Source: a virus. From it: 22,434 bases of DNA. Under the pieces are notes generated by a model. The model had not been told where the DNA came from. It did not search any database and worked only from the letters and a program-made list of their open reading frames with translations. Of the stretch, positions 7,692-15,604 are shown in pieces (positions within the stretch are counted from its first letter, which is position 1; every line of letters begins with the position of its first letter). The DNA lies in IMG/VR virus record IMGVR_UViG_3300047678_000818, positions 1-22,434 of that record; one strand, written 5' to 3'. A program made the translations under genes and the position numbers.

Positions 7692-9950
7692 CTAACACTC
7701 CGGCGGCACGGTGGGCACCGGCACGCGCAGCCGCGGGCCGGTGTTGCCGGGCTGGCCGCTGCCGTCGCCCGTGCCCTGGCCGAGCAGCGCGCTGATGGGC
7801 ACCGGGTCGCCCAGCTCCACGCTCAGGCCGGCCAGGCGCGGCAGCTGGATGCCCGACAGCGGCAGCTCGGTGCTGACCTCGCTGCCATCGCCGCGCGCCA
7901 GCGTCACGCCGTTGACGCGCAGCACGCCGCGCACGCGCGCGATCTCGGCCCACAGCTCCAGGCGGTTGACGGCGCGCTGCAGCGGCCAGCCGTCTTCGAA
8001 ACCCGGCAGGTCGGTGGCGCCGTCGCTGCGCGAAGGCGCCAGCAGCGCACGCAGGCGCGCCTTCACCGCGTCGCGCACTTCGGGCACGGTGTAGCCGCCG
8101 GCCACCGTGATGCCCACGCTCAGCCAGACCGGCACATACACCGGCCCGCGCAGCACCAGTTCGGTGGTGACGAGGCGGCGCGCGTCCAGGTGGCGGCACA
8201 GCGCTTCGATGAAGGCGCGGTCGGGCATGGGTGCGTCGGGCGCACGCGGGTCGAAGCGCGGCACCAGCATCAGCGTCACCACGCCGGGCGCGTCGCCAGG
8301 CTGGCTCTCGGCCAGGTCAGGGTGCCAGGCGGCGAGCACCTCCACGCGCGCGATGTCCACGCCCGGGGCGCGGCGCGCGATCTCCTCGAAGTCGTCGGCC
8401 GTGACCAGGCGGTCGCGGTGGCGGATGAAGGCGCCGACGCGCTTTTCGCCGGTGGCCAGGTCTTCGGCGTCGGCGCCGCCCCAGGTGGGCTGTGGGTTGC
8501 TGGGCTTGATGCCCGGCGGCAGCCCGGGACCGTTGGTTATGGCGCCAGGCGCCACGTTGCCGGCCTTGCCGTCGCAGATGTCGTAGTGCGCCAGAATGCG
8601 TGAACCCTGCGGCGGCCGGCGGCCACGCAGGCCGTCGCCAAAGCGCACGGTGCCGGCTTCGGCGTCGACCAGGAAGACATCGCTGGGCCTGTCGTCCTTC
8701 CAGGCCTGGCCGGGCGCGGCCTGCGCCGAGGCCACGCGCACCTCGGGGCCGGCGGCCATGAGGTCGTCCACCGGCGCCCAGGTCTTGGGGCCGCTGCTTT
8801 CCACCACGTCGATGCGCACCGACGCCGGCACCACGCCGCTGCGCGCCAGGCGGTAGAGCTGGTCGGGCTGGCCGTCGCCGGTGGCCAGGCCTTCGTTGCT
8901 GATGGCCACGCGCTGTTCCACCCCCGTGGCGTTGGCACCGGCCCACACGAAGCTGGCCGCCGCCGAGGTGGATGGCGACACGCGCACCCAGGTCAGCACG
9001 CGACCCGCCAGTTTGCTGTCTTCGATGGCCGGCGGGAAGTCGCCGACACCCGCTTCCAGCGGGTCCAGGCCCGACCAAGTGCCGATCTGCTCGGCCACCG
9101 GCAGCGGCAGCTCCACCACGCCGGGGCCGGCCAGCACGTCGGCGGCGCTGCGCGCGGCCAGGGCGCGGTACAGCGCCTGCGGTGCCTCACCGGCGGCCGG
9201 TGCCACCACCTGCGGCAGGGCGTAGGCGATGAGCGAGGCCGGCTCGCCTTCGGCGCTGCCCTGCCCGGCCGTGCCCAACACTTTGGGCGCTTGCTCGACA
9301 AAGGGCACGAGACCCAGGCTCAGCGTCTTGCCGGCGATGACCTGCGCCAGCGCCGGCTTGGCGGCTTCCGTCGGTGCCAGCAACGCCAGCCAGAGCGCGC
9401 CGTCCACCGTCTCCTGCGCCAGGGCCACGGGCGTGCGGCCGTCGAGTTCGCGCGTCTCGTACGCGACAAACTCGCCCGGCGTGGCGTCTTGCTCGGCCGA
9501 CTGGTAGAGCAGCTTGTAGTAGTCCTCGTCGGCCGACGCCAGCTTGACGGCGAACTTGACGAAAGCGCGCGCTTCCAGCGGCAGCACGTCGATGGCGCCC
9601 GTGGTGCGGAAGGCCACCGGCCCGGCGCGCAACTCGGTGCGCGGTGGCAACGAGGCCACCGGCTGGTCGATGCGCGCGCCGGTGAAGGTGACGAGGCCGC
9701 GCGCGGGCGTCACCGCGGCCAGCGGCACGCCCAGCAGGCGCAGGAACTTGGCGCGCGCCAGTTCGGGCACGCGGTTGGCGCGGTAGAGCAGGCTTTCGGT
9801 GAGGAAGGCGAAGAGCTCGACCAGCGTGACGCCGGGGTCGCTTTCGGCCAGCTGCGTCCACTCGGGCGTGTGCACCGGCACGCGGGCCAGCGTGTCGCGC
9901 ACCAGATCCTGGTAGCGGCGGTCGTCGATGGAGGGGACTCGCAGAGGCAT
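7692..9950 (-). CDS. Baseplate J-like wedge protein (TIGR02243-type)
   Basis: 752 aa, gpJ/gp6-like baseplate protein (Afp11/Pvc11 role), building the wedge ring around the hub. The opening 'SIDDRRYQDLVRDTLARVPVHTPEWTQLAESDPGVTLVELFAFLTESLLYRANRVPELARAKFLRLLGV' is the signature of the 'putative baseplate assembly protein' family TIGR02243. Further landmarks are 'VRFGDGLRGRRPPQGSRILAHYDICDGKAGNV', 'RHRDRLVTADDFEEIARRAPGVDIARVEVL', and a ferredoxin-like C-terminal part 'VPVWLSVGITVAGGYTVPEVRDAVKARLRALL'. It ends in a Gly-rich linker and a terminal Glu-Cys. There is a 3-base gap to the gpI-like gene. The annotation is secure at family level; the exact baseplate stoichiometry is not visible. Confidence 0.95.
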   Translation of the reverse strand: MPLRVPSIDDRRYQDLVRDTLARVPVHTPEWTQLAESDPGVTLVELFAFLTESLLYRANRVPELARAKFLRLLGVPLAAVTPARGLVTFTGARIDQPVASLPPRTELRAGPVAFRTTGAIDVLPLEARAFVKFAVKLASADEDYYKLLYQSAEQDATPGEFVAYETRELDGRTPVALAQETVDGALWLALLAPTEAAKPALAQVIAGKTLSLGLVPFVEQAPKVLGTAGQGSAEGEPASLIAYALPQVVAPAAGEAPQALYRALAARSAADVLAGPGVVELPLPVAEQIGTWSGLDPLEAGVGDFPPAIEDSKLAGRVLTWVRVSPSTSAAASFVWAGANATGVEQRVAISNEGLATGDGQPDQLYRLARSGVVPASVRIDVVESSGPKTWAPVDDLMAAGPEVRVASAQAAPGQAWKDDRPSDVFLVDAEAGTVRFGDGLRGRRPPQGSRILAHYDICDGKAGNVAPGAITNGPGLPPGIKPSNPQPTWGGADAEDLATGEKRVGAFIRHRDRLVTADDFEEIARRAPGVDIARVEVLAAWHPDLAESQPGDAPGVVTLMLVPRFDPRAPDAPMPDRAFIEALCRHLDARRLVTTELVLRGPVYVPVWLSVGITVAGGYTVPEVRDAVKARLRALLAPSRSDGATDLPGFEDGWPLQRAVNRLELWAEIARVRGVLRVNGVTLARGDGSEVSTELPLSGIQLPRLAGLSVELGDPVPISALLGQGTGDGSGQPGNTGPRLRVPVPTVPPEC

Positions 9951-9955
9951 GGTCT

Positions 9956-10357
9956 TCAGCTCCCACCGGTGCCGACGGAGACCGCCAGCGCCACGCGTTC
10001 CAGCGCCTGCGTGGCCACGAGGCGGTAGGTGATGGTGGCAATCGCCGCCTGCGGGTCGACGCCATCGGCCTGCACGTCCACGTCTTCCACCTGGATGCGT
10101 GGCTCCCAGCGCTTCAGCGCATCGGCAATGCGCTGGCGCATCTGCGTGTGTGTGGACAGGATGTTGGGTTCGAACAGGAAGCGGCCAAGGCCGGCGCCGA
10201 AATCGGGCAGCCGCAGGCGTTCGCCGGGTTCGGTCATCAGGATCACGCGCATGGCTTCGCGCACATTGGCTTCGCCTTCTGACCAGGCGATGCGGCCATC
10301 AGCCCCCACGCGTGGCGGGAAGGCCATGCCCTTGCCATAGACGCGGCTGCTTTCCAT
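9956..10357 (-). CDS. gp25-like baseplate wedge protein
   Basis: 133 aa, T4 gp25 / P2 gpW / TssE family (Afp9/Pvc9). It nucleates sheath assembly on the baseplate. Diagnostic parts are 'GKGMAFPPRVGADGRIAWSEGEANVREAMRVILMTEPGERLRLPDFGAGLGRFLFEP' and the strongly conserved EPR motif in 'ALKRWEPRIQVEDVDV'. The length is normal. The ATG at 10357 shares one base with the upstream TGA (TGATG), and a GGGAAAGAAG purine run just upstream can serve as ribosome binding site. The longer open frame upstream would run through the neighbouring gene and is rejected. The gpJ-like gene follows after 5 bases, the usual gp25-gpJ pairing. Confidence 0.96.
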   Translation of the reverse strand: MESSRVYGKGMAFPPRVGADGRIAWSEGEANVREAMRVILMTEPGERLRLPDFGAGLGRFLFEPNILSTHTQMRQRIADALKRWEPRIQVEDVDVQADGVDPQAAIATITYRLVATQALERVALAVSVGTGGS

Positions 10358-12429
10358 CACTTCTTTCCCTTGAAGCCCGGCAAGGGGAAGCAGACGACGA
10401 AGAGCGGCAGCCAACGGAAGATGAGGTCCAGCAGCGCCACGATGATCATGAGCAGGATCAGCGCGCAGATGGTGATGATGGGAATCGACAGCGAGCACAT
10501 CACGCCCAGCGACAGGTCACCCTGCTTGCACGGGCCTTTGTCGGGCACGCTCAAGTCCTTGTGGAAGGGCCAGGGCAGCACGCTCAGCACCAGGTCGCCG
10601 AAGCTCATGCCCTTGAAGCGGTCGACATGGCCGCAGAGCATGTCGCTCATCATGAAGACGGCGTTCTTGTCGAACTTGCGCAGGCCGGCCGGGCTGATGT
10701 CCACCGGCAGGCCGATGCGGATGGGACGCGCCGGCGCGTCGGGGTCGAAGAAGCCGGCCATCTGGAAAGGCGCGGTGGCGCGGCTGGTGACGGGGCCTTC
10801 GAAGGGCGCGCAGTCGGGGCGTTCGTAGACCAGGCGCATCACGTACCAGGCTTCGCGCATGTCGCTGGGCTGCATGCTGGCCAGCGTGGGCTCGGGCATC
10901 ACGGCGCCGGCACGCGCTGGCACGTCGCTCACGGCGTCCTGCAGCTTGTCAATCTGCGCCTGCAGCTTCTCGGCGCCGAAGTCGTCAGCGCCACGCGGCG
11001 GTGCTTCGGCTTCGGTGTAGGGCCGCGGCACGTCGAACCAGGGGTCGACGAAGAGGAAGAGGAAACCGGGCCAGCCTTGTTTGTTGCCGGCCGCCAGCGC
11101 GTGCGGAATGGCAAACGCGGTCTTGGCGCCATTCACATCACCCGTCAGCGCGATGTCCAGCAGCGTGTCGCCGCGGATGCGGCGCAGCGCGTCGGGCAGG
11201 TCGACCGCGATATCCGACGCGGCGTAACCCGTGGCGGTGTGCGCCAGCGACAACCTGTCGATCCCCGCCGCGCGCATGTCGGGCGGCGTGGCCACGTGCG
11301 CCAGGCGGTCGTGCAGCGCGCGCATGGGTGTGCCCGCTGGCGGCGCACCGCTGGGGTTGGCGTTCAGCCAGTCGGTGTACTCGGGCAGCTGTGCTTCCAG
11401 GTAGCTGCGCAAGGCCGCCAGCAGGTACCAGCTGGTGATCTGCAGATCGCTGCGCAGCTGGTACAGGCGGCGGTAGTCGATGTGGGCCAGATTGATGGGC
11501 ACAGGGGCGTCGACATCGCTGCCCGAATCAGGCGCGAAGATGCCGAGCGGCCGGTTGCCGTGAACATCGCGCCCACTGTTGACCATGCTCTTCCACGGCG
11601 ACAGCACGTCGGCATGCAACTGCACGATGCGCGCTTCCATCGCGGCGGGGTCCGCCGCTTCGGCGCTGGCCTTCTTCTGGCCGGCCTGGTAGGTCTCGCG
11701 CCGCCCCACCGGCACGCTGCCGACGAACAGCCGCCGCGGCTGGCCGCGCGCCTCCACGTACTTCGACGGGAACATCGACAGGCGCTCTTCGCCCGCCAGC
11801 GGCGCGGCCACTTCGCCTTCCACGTCGGCATCGCCCACGCGGCGCCATTCGCCGCCCTTGCCCACCAGCACCCAGGCGTGCTCTTCCCAGTCGCCCAACG
11901 TCGTGGGTGGCGGCAGCGGCAACTTCGGGTCCACCGGCGTCTTGGGGAACAGACGGCGCACGACGAAGCACACGCGCTGCCGCGCAGGGTCGATGGCGCG
12001 GTCAGGCAAGCCCGGCGCCTGGCAGATGAGCGAGCCGGCCACCAGGTAGTGGCGCTGGTGCGCAGGCTGGTAGAGCTTCAGCGGCTTCGCCGGCACCATC
12101 ACTTGTGGCGCCAGCACCGGCAACGTGTTCTTCGCCTTGGCCTTGCGGATCAGCGGCAGCAAACGCGCCGGCTTGCGCTCCACCCATTCCTGCGGCGCGG
12201 GCACGGGGCCGACATGCGGCGCGCGCCAGGTTTCAGGCTGCGCTGTGTAGTTCGGCAGTTGCGCCGGGTCGCGCTCCAGCGTGGCCAGCAGCTCTTCGAT
12301 GAACTCGTCGCTGGCAAAACGCAGGATCTGCGGCTGCGCCAGGGCCGCACGGCTTTCGGCATGGGCCGGCCCGGGGCGCCAGTAGGGCTGCGGCGCCGCC
12401 CAGGCCACGGGGTGGTTCATGGCCTTCAC
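10357..12429 (-). CDS. 690-aa eCIS baseplate-region protein with C-terminal membrane segment, function unknown
   Basis: I do not recognise a named domain. Chosen start is GTG at 12429 (GTGA overlap with the spike stop, GGGGA 7 bases upstream); an ATG three codons on (12420, MNHPVAWA) is possible. Residues 1-640 are soluble and rich in Pro, Arg and Asp, with recognisable stretches 'YLVAGSLICQAPGLPD', 'RVCFVVRRLFPKTP', 'EEHAWVLVGKGG' and 'SMFPSKYVEARGQPRRLFVG'. The last 50 residues are strikingly hydrophobic: a ~24-residue helix around 648-671 (IPIITICALILLMIIVALLDLIF), a short second hydrophobic stretch (WLPLFVVCFPLPG), and a basic GKK end. It has no N-terminal signal. The position between spike and gp25 implies a baseplate role; membrane anchoring by its C-terminus is inference. 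It is the only protein in the window with an evident membrane segment. Confidence 0.75.
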   Translation of the reverse strand: MKAMNHPVAWAAPQPYWRPGPAHAESRAALAQPQILRFASDEFIEELLATLERDPAQLPNYTAQPETWRAPHVGPVPAPQEWVERKPARLLPLIRKAKAKNTLPVLAPQVMVPAKPLKLYQPAHQRHYLVAGSLICQAPGLPDRAIDPARQRVCFVVRRLFPKTPVDPKLPLPPPTTLGDWEEHAWVLVGKGGEWRRVGDADVEGEVAAPLAGEERLSMFPSKYVEARGQPRRLFVGSVPVGRRETYQAGQKKASAEAADPAAMEARIVQLHADVLSPWKSMVNSGRDVHGNRPLGIFAPDSGSDVDAPVPINLAHIDYRRLYQLRSDLQITSWYLLAALRSYLEAQLPEYTDWLNANPSGAPPAGTPMRALHDRLAHVATPPDMRAAGIDRLSLAHTATGYAASDIAVDLPDALRRIRGDTLLDIALTGDVNGAKTAFAIPHALAAGNKQGWPGFLFLFVDPWFDVPRPYTEAEAPPRGADDFGAEKLQAQIDKLQDAVSDVPARAGAVMPEPTLASMQPSDMREAWYVMRLVYERPDCAPFEGPVTSRATAPFQMAGFFDPDAPARPIRIGLPVDISPAGLRKFDKNAVFMMSDMLCGHVDRFKGMSFGDLVLSVLPWPFHKDLSVPDKGPCKQGDLSLGVMCSLSIPIITICALILLMIIVALLDLIFRWLPLFVVCFPLPGFKGKK

Positions 12430-13148
12430 CAGATGTTCCCCGCGCCCGGCGTGTAGCTGGCGCTGATGATGCTGTTGCAGATGACGGTGTCGGCCTTCAC
12501 CACGCCCGAGAACTTGCTCATGCCGGCGTCCACCTTCACCATGCTGGCCGACACCTCAACAAGGCTGGCGTTGACGGTGACCTTGGCCGACGCGGTGATG
12601 GTGATGCCGGCACTTTCCAGCTTGACGGAGTTGCCGTTGCTGTCTTCGATGAGCACCTCGCCCGGCCCGTCCTTCAGCGTGATCTTCTGGCCACCCGGCG
12701 TTTCCAGCAGCAGCGTCTCCTGGCCGCTCTGGTCGTCCAGCGTGATCTTCACGCCGTTGCGCGAGCGCAGCACCTTCTTGTTGTTCTGGCCGCTGCCGTC
12801 CATGGCCTCGGGCGGCGCGTCCTGGCCGTTCCACAAGGCGCCGATGACGTAGGGCCGGCGCAGTTCGCCGGCCTCGAAGGCGACGAGCACCTCGTCGTCG
12901 ACATCGGGGATGAACCACGAGCCGCGGTTGTTGCCGCCCATCAGCGTGGCCAGCCGCGCCCACAGCTCGCAGCCGGCGCCGGCGGTGTCGGGCAGCCAGG
13001 GCAGCCTGACCTTCACGCGGCCCTGGTTGTCGGGATCCTTGATGTCGGTCACCAGCGCCGGGTAGACGCCGTGGAAGAGACCACCCCAGCCCTGCGGCTG
13101 GCGCGCCTGCAGCAACGCGTTCAGGATGCCGGTGTCACCCATGTTCAT
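12426..13148 (-). CDS. Baseplate spike protein (gpV/gp5/VgrG C-terminal-like)
   Basis: 240 aa. Residues ~25-107 are the gp5 OB fold ('GVYPALVTDIKDPDNQGRVKVRLPWLPD', 'ELWARLATLMGGNNRGSWFIPDVDDEVLVAFEAGELRRPYVIGALWNG'), highly typical of spike proteins. From ~125 to 225 follows a short beta-strand needle ('RNGVKITLDDQSGQETLLLETPGGQKITLKDG', 'GNSVKLESAGITITASAKVTVNA'). A trimer would form the puncturing tip beneath the hub. No lysozyme domain and no toxin extension is present, and no PAAR cap gene is seen in the window. The ATG at 13148 overlaps the hub stop; an ATG two codons later (13142) is an alternative. The stop overlaps the GTG start of the next gene by 4 bases. Confidence 0.95.
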   Translation of the reverse strand: MNMGDTGILNALLQARQPQGWGGLFHGVYPALVTDIKDPDNQGRVKVRLPWLPDTAGAGCELWARLATLMGGNNRGSWFIPDVDDEVLVAFEAGELRRPYVIGALWNGQDAPPEAMDGSGQNNKKVLRSRNGVKITLDDQSGQETLLLETPGGQKITLKDGPGEVLIEDSNGNSVKLESAGITITASAKVTVNASLVEVSASMVKVDAGMSKFSGVVKADTVICNSIISASYTPGAGNIW

Positions 13149-14215
13149 GGCCGCCCCAGCCAGGCGCGTTCAACGCCGAACTCGCTGCGCAGGCCACGCG
13201 CGCCGTCGAAGCGCAGCAGCGTGTCGGTCACGCCGTAGGCGCCATCGAAGAGCGGGCCCAGACCACTCAGTTCGACCGTTCCGCCGGCACGCAGCAAGGC
13301 ATTGGCGTCGGCCTCGCCGCGGCCGCGCACGAAGCGGCGCGACAGCATGCGCAGATGCGCTTCCGCTTCGGCGCGTGCGCCGGCGTCATCGAATGGCACG
13401 CGGTGGCCGACCATGTCCTTGCGCTCGCCGAAGGCGCTTTGCAGCGCCTGCGGGCCGCTGTCGCCAGCGCTCGCTTCTGCGGCCACGGCACTGGAGGTGA
13501 CTTCCACCGCCAGCGCCTGCTTGGTGGCCACGTCCCAGCCGGCGCAGGTGAGCGCGGTGCGCTGGTGCGCCAGGTCGGCGCTGACCTCGAAGCGGTGCAG
13601 CGCGCCACCCTGCGTCAGGCGCAGCGGCGGCGTGCGGCGTGCGCCGCGTGCCTTGGCCGTGAGCTTGCCGTCCAGCAGCATGAGGTCGGCATCAGCGGCC
13701 AGCGCGCGGCGGCGCAGGAAAGCCAGGTCGCTTTCGTTGGCCTGCACCACCAGCGGCCAGGTCGGGCCGGGCAGGTTCACGTCGGCCTGCAGGCCGTGGT
13801 CGCTGGCGATGCGCTGCACGAGGTCGGCATCCGTGGTGCTTTCGAAGCAGCGCGTGCGGCGCGTCATGCGCAGCGCCTGCAGCTTGTCGTCGACGCGCAC
13901 CACCACGGTGGGTGGGGCCAGCGGCGGGAAGCGGCCTTCGATGGCGACGACCTGGCCTTCGAAGACCACCGTGTCGTCCAGCTTCACGGCCAGGGTCTTG
14001 CCGAAGTCGAGCACGCGGCGGTCGAACCACAGGAAGCCCAGCGAAGGCTGGCTGCCGACGCCCCAGTTGCCGAACTCAGCCTCGCAGCTGGCCAGGCCTT
14101 CGGCGGTCTCCGACACAGCCAGGCGCAGCAGGCCACTTTCCAGCGCGGCCTGGCGTTGGCCGTCCAGCTCCAAACCGGGGCGGGCCGACGCGATGGCGAT
14201 GTCGTTGGCGCCCAT
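13145..14215 (-). CDS. Phage late control gpD-like baseplate hub protein
   Basis: 356 aa, gp27/gpD hub family (the N-terminal half of VgrG or Afp8/Pvc8). Features: 'ALESGLLRLAVSETAEGLASCEAEFGNWG', the 'FGKTLAVKLDDTVVFEGQVVAIEGRFP' barrel strand pair, 'TDADLVQRIASDHGLQADV', 'VVQANESDLAFLRRRALAADADLMLLDGKL' (the diagnostic 'SDxxFLxxRA' motif), and 'VPFDDAGARAEAEAHLRMLSRRFVRG' near the end. A trimer would join the hexameric tube to the spike. Unlike VgrG or Afp8, hub and spike are separate genes here. The stop overlaps the spike gene by 4 bases (ATGA), so the two are probably made in a fixed ratio. Confidence 0.93.
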   Translation of the reverse strand: MGANDIAIASARPGLELDGQRQAALESGLLRLAVSETAEGLASCEAEFGNWGVGSQPSLGFLWFDRRVLDFGKTLAVKLDDTVVFEGQVVAIEGRFPPLAPPTVVVRVDDKLQALRMTRRTRCFESTTDADLVQRIASDHGLQADVNLPGPTWPLVVQANESDLAFLRRRALAADADLMLLDGKLTAKARGARRTPPLRLTQGGALHRFEVSADLAHQRTALTCAGWDVATKQALAVEVTSSAVAAEASAGDSGPQALQSAFGERKDMVGHRVPFDDAGARAEAEAHLRMLSRRFVRGRGEADANALLRAGGTVELSGLGPLFDGAYGVTDTLLRFDGARGLRSEFGVERAWLGRP

Positions 14216-14216
14216 G

Positions 14217-14381
14217 TCAGTGGGCCCACAGGCGCAGGGCCTGTTCCTGAAGCTGTTCGACCAGGCGCAGCACGGTCAGCGGGTCGGGCGCGGCGGGCGC
14301 AGTCGACGGCGTGGCAGCGGCAGCCGCAGGGGCCACCGTCGGCTCGCTCACGACTTCGAATTCACCGATGGTCACGGACAT
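14217..14381 (-). CDS. 54-aa small baseplate-region protein (Afp6/Pvc6-position)
   Basis: A short gene, 54 aa, that fills the otherwise empty stretch between the LysM protein and the hub. It begins MSVTIGEFEVVSEP, has an Ala/Pro/Thr-rich linker (~residues 14-33), and ends in a predicted amphipathic helix (LTVLRLVEQLQEQALRLWAH). It starts 9 bases after the LysM gene's stop and ends one base before the hub ATG (TGACATG). Tight packing on both sides and a sensible open frame support a real gene. Small proteins of ~55-65 aa at this place occur in eCIS loci (Afp6/Pvc6, DUF5908-like). The 'MxVxIxEFxV' start fits that loosely, but the family assignment is inference. The helix suggests binding to a neighbouring baseplate protein. 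Confidence 0.72.
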   Translation of the reverse strand: MSVTIGEFEVVSEPTVAPAAAAATPSTAPAAPDPLTVLRLVEQLQEQALRLWAH

Positions 14382-14390
14382 GGCGCGCCT

Positions 14391-15143
14391 TCAGAAGAGC
14401 GAACGCGGCAGCTTGGCCGCCAGGTCGATGAGCTGGCCCGGCACCAGCTGGCGCGGGTTGTCGATGCCGTTGGCGGCGGCGATGCGCTGCCAGTCGCCGC
14501 CTGCCGCGGCGGCCATACCCTGCAGCGTGCTGCCGGCAGCGGCCGCAGCCAGCGGCGACACGCCCGGCCCGCGCGGCGTGCCTGGCGGACGGGCGCCGTC
14601 GCCCAGCTGGTTGAGCAGGATGGTCTGCTGCGACAGACCGAGCGCGATGCTGGCGCGCAGCGGCTTGCCTTCGGGCGAGAAGAAGTCGATGCTCTCTTCG
14701 ATGCTGTCGACCAGGCCGTCGAAGGTGAAGGAGCCCCAGGCAAAGCGCAGCCCGGGCGGCACGAACTTGGTCTTGTCGCTTTCCAGCTCCTTGGGGCGGA
14801 TGAAGTAGATGACCTTCTGGGTCAGCTTGCGCACGTCGTCCACGCGCTCGCCGTCGGCGCCGGCGTTGGCGTCGAACCAGAGCTGAACACTCAGCTTGGT
14901 GGTGCCGGCACCGACGAACTGCCGGCCCGAGGTGCCGCTACCCTGGTCGCCGCCGCTGGCCGTTGCGCCCGCTCCGCCGCCGCCGGAACTCGGGTTGTTG
15001 TTCTGGATCTGGTTGGCAAAACTCAGCTTGAGCGAATCGGGGTTGAACTGCACCGTCACCGTCTGGCCCTGGCCGGCCGGCAGGTCCTTGAGCTTGGAGT
15101 CCAGCTCGATGAGCTGGGCCTTGGTGATGGCATTGCCGGCCAT
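14391..15143 (-). CDS. LysM-domain tube-initiator / CIS tube N-terminal-like protein (Afp7/Pvc7-like)
   Basis: 250 aa. Residues ~25-180 match the pattern of CIS tube-associated proteins (T4 gp53/Afp7-like adaptors): 'VTVQFNPDSLKLSFANQI', a Gly/Ser/Ala-rich linker at ~51-76, 'TTKLSVQLWFDANA', 'GLRFAWGSFTFDGLVDSIEESIDFFSPEGKPLRA'. Residues ~203-244 form a LysM-type module ('GSTLQGMAAAAGGDWQRIAAANGI', 'PGQLIDL'). In the family this protein joins tube to hub; the LysM is generally structural at the baseplate rather than proven peptidoglycan binding. AAGGAG lies 7 bases upstream inside the end of tube 2, and the stop of tube 2 is 2 bases before the ATG. The upstream extension of the frame overlaps tube 2 and is rejected. 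Confidence 0.92.
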   Translation of the reverse strand: MAGNAITKAQLIELDSKLKDLPAGQGQTVTVQFNPDSLKLSFANQIQNNNPSSGGGGAGATASGGDQGSGTSGRQFVGAGTTKLSVQLWFDANAGADGERVDDVRKLTQKVIYFIRPKELESDKTKFVPPGLRFAWGSFTFDGLVDSIEESIDFFSPEGKPLRASIALGLSQQTILLNQLGDGARPPGTPRGPGVSPLAAAAAGSTLQGMAAAAGGDWQRIAAANGIDNPRQLVPGQLIDLAAKLPRSLF

Positions 15144-15145
15144 GC

Positions 15146-15604
15146 TCAAGCTCCTTGGCCGCGCTTGACCGCGATGCTTTCGTAGGCGATGTGCAGCTCC
15201 TCGATGGCCACCGCGCCGTCCTTGCCGTTCATGGGTGGTGCCTTCACCTTGACGGGCAGGCAGCGCGACAGCACGAAGCGCGCGCGCTCGGCGCCGTCGG
15301 CCGCCAACAGCACCACCTCGGCTTCGGCGCGCAGGCCGGGGTCGGCGATGCTGTCGCTCATCCACTGCCAGAGTTCGAAGCTGTCACTCGTCATGCCGCG
15401 CTTCAGGGTCAGCTGGCCCACCGTGGCCGGGCCGGCCAGGCGGATCTGGCGGTCATTGGCGCCACCTTCGCGGATGGTCTTGACCTCCATGCTCATCTCC
15501 AGCCCGTCGCATTCGGCGAAGGCGGCGCCGACCAGCGGCGCGCCGGCATCGCTGCGCACGATCTCCACGGCGAAGTTGAAGGCGGTGAAAGGCAGCGTGC
15601 TCAT
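15146..15604 (-). CDS. Contractile tail inner tube protein 2
   Basis: 152 aa, a second gp19-like tube protein. It keeps the family landmarks ('FTAFNFAVEIVRSD', 'AAFAECDGLEMSMEVKTIREGG', 'QLTLKRGMTSDSFELWQWM', 'AIEELHIAYESI') but is clearly diverged from tube 1 at 18471-18923. In Afp/PVC the equivalent position is filled by Afp5/Pvc5, a tube paralogue that sits between hub and main tube, so a tube-initiation or adaptor role is likely (inference). The ATG directly follows the TAG of sheath 2 with no spacer (TAGATG), pointing to reinitiation. Together with sheath 2 it forms a second sheath-tube pair. Confidence 0.93.
   Translation of the reverse strand: MSTLPFTAFNFAVEIVRSDAGAPLVGAAFAECDGLEMSMEVKTIREGGANDRQIRLAGPATVGQLTLKRGMTSDSFELWQWMSDSIADPGLRAEAEVVLLAADGAERARFVLSRCLPVKVKAPPMNGKDGAVAIEELHIAYESIAVKRGQGA
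15151..15156 (-). promoter_or_regulatory. Ribosome binding site of the LysM protein, inside tube 2
   Basis: AAGGAG on the minus strand, 7 bases before the ATG at 15143. It lies within the last codons of tube 2 and decides the start at MAGNAITKAQ against longer in-frame alternatives. Confidence 0.7.

Noticed and set aside
4713-8603. A plus-strand open frame of about 1296 codons
   Set aside because: It lies antisense to the gpI-like and gpJ-like genes. Its translation is rich in Arg, Gln, His and Ala with no domain, as expected from the complement of high-GC coding sequence.
15144-15365. N-terminal extension of the LysM protein by 74 residues
   Set aside because: It overlaps tube 2 in another frame and is Arg-rich noise. 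AAGGAG before the ATG at 15143 fixes the start.
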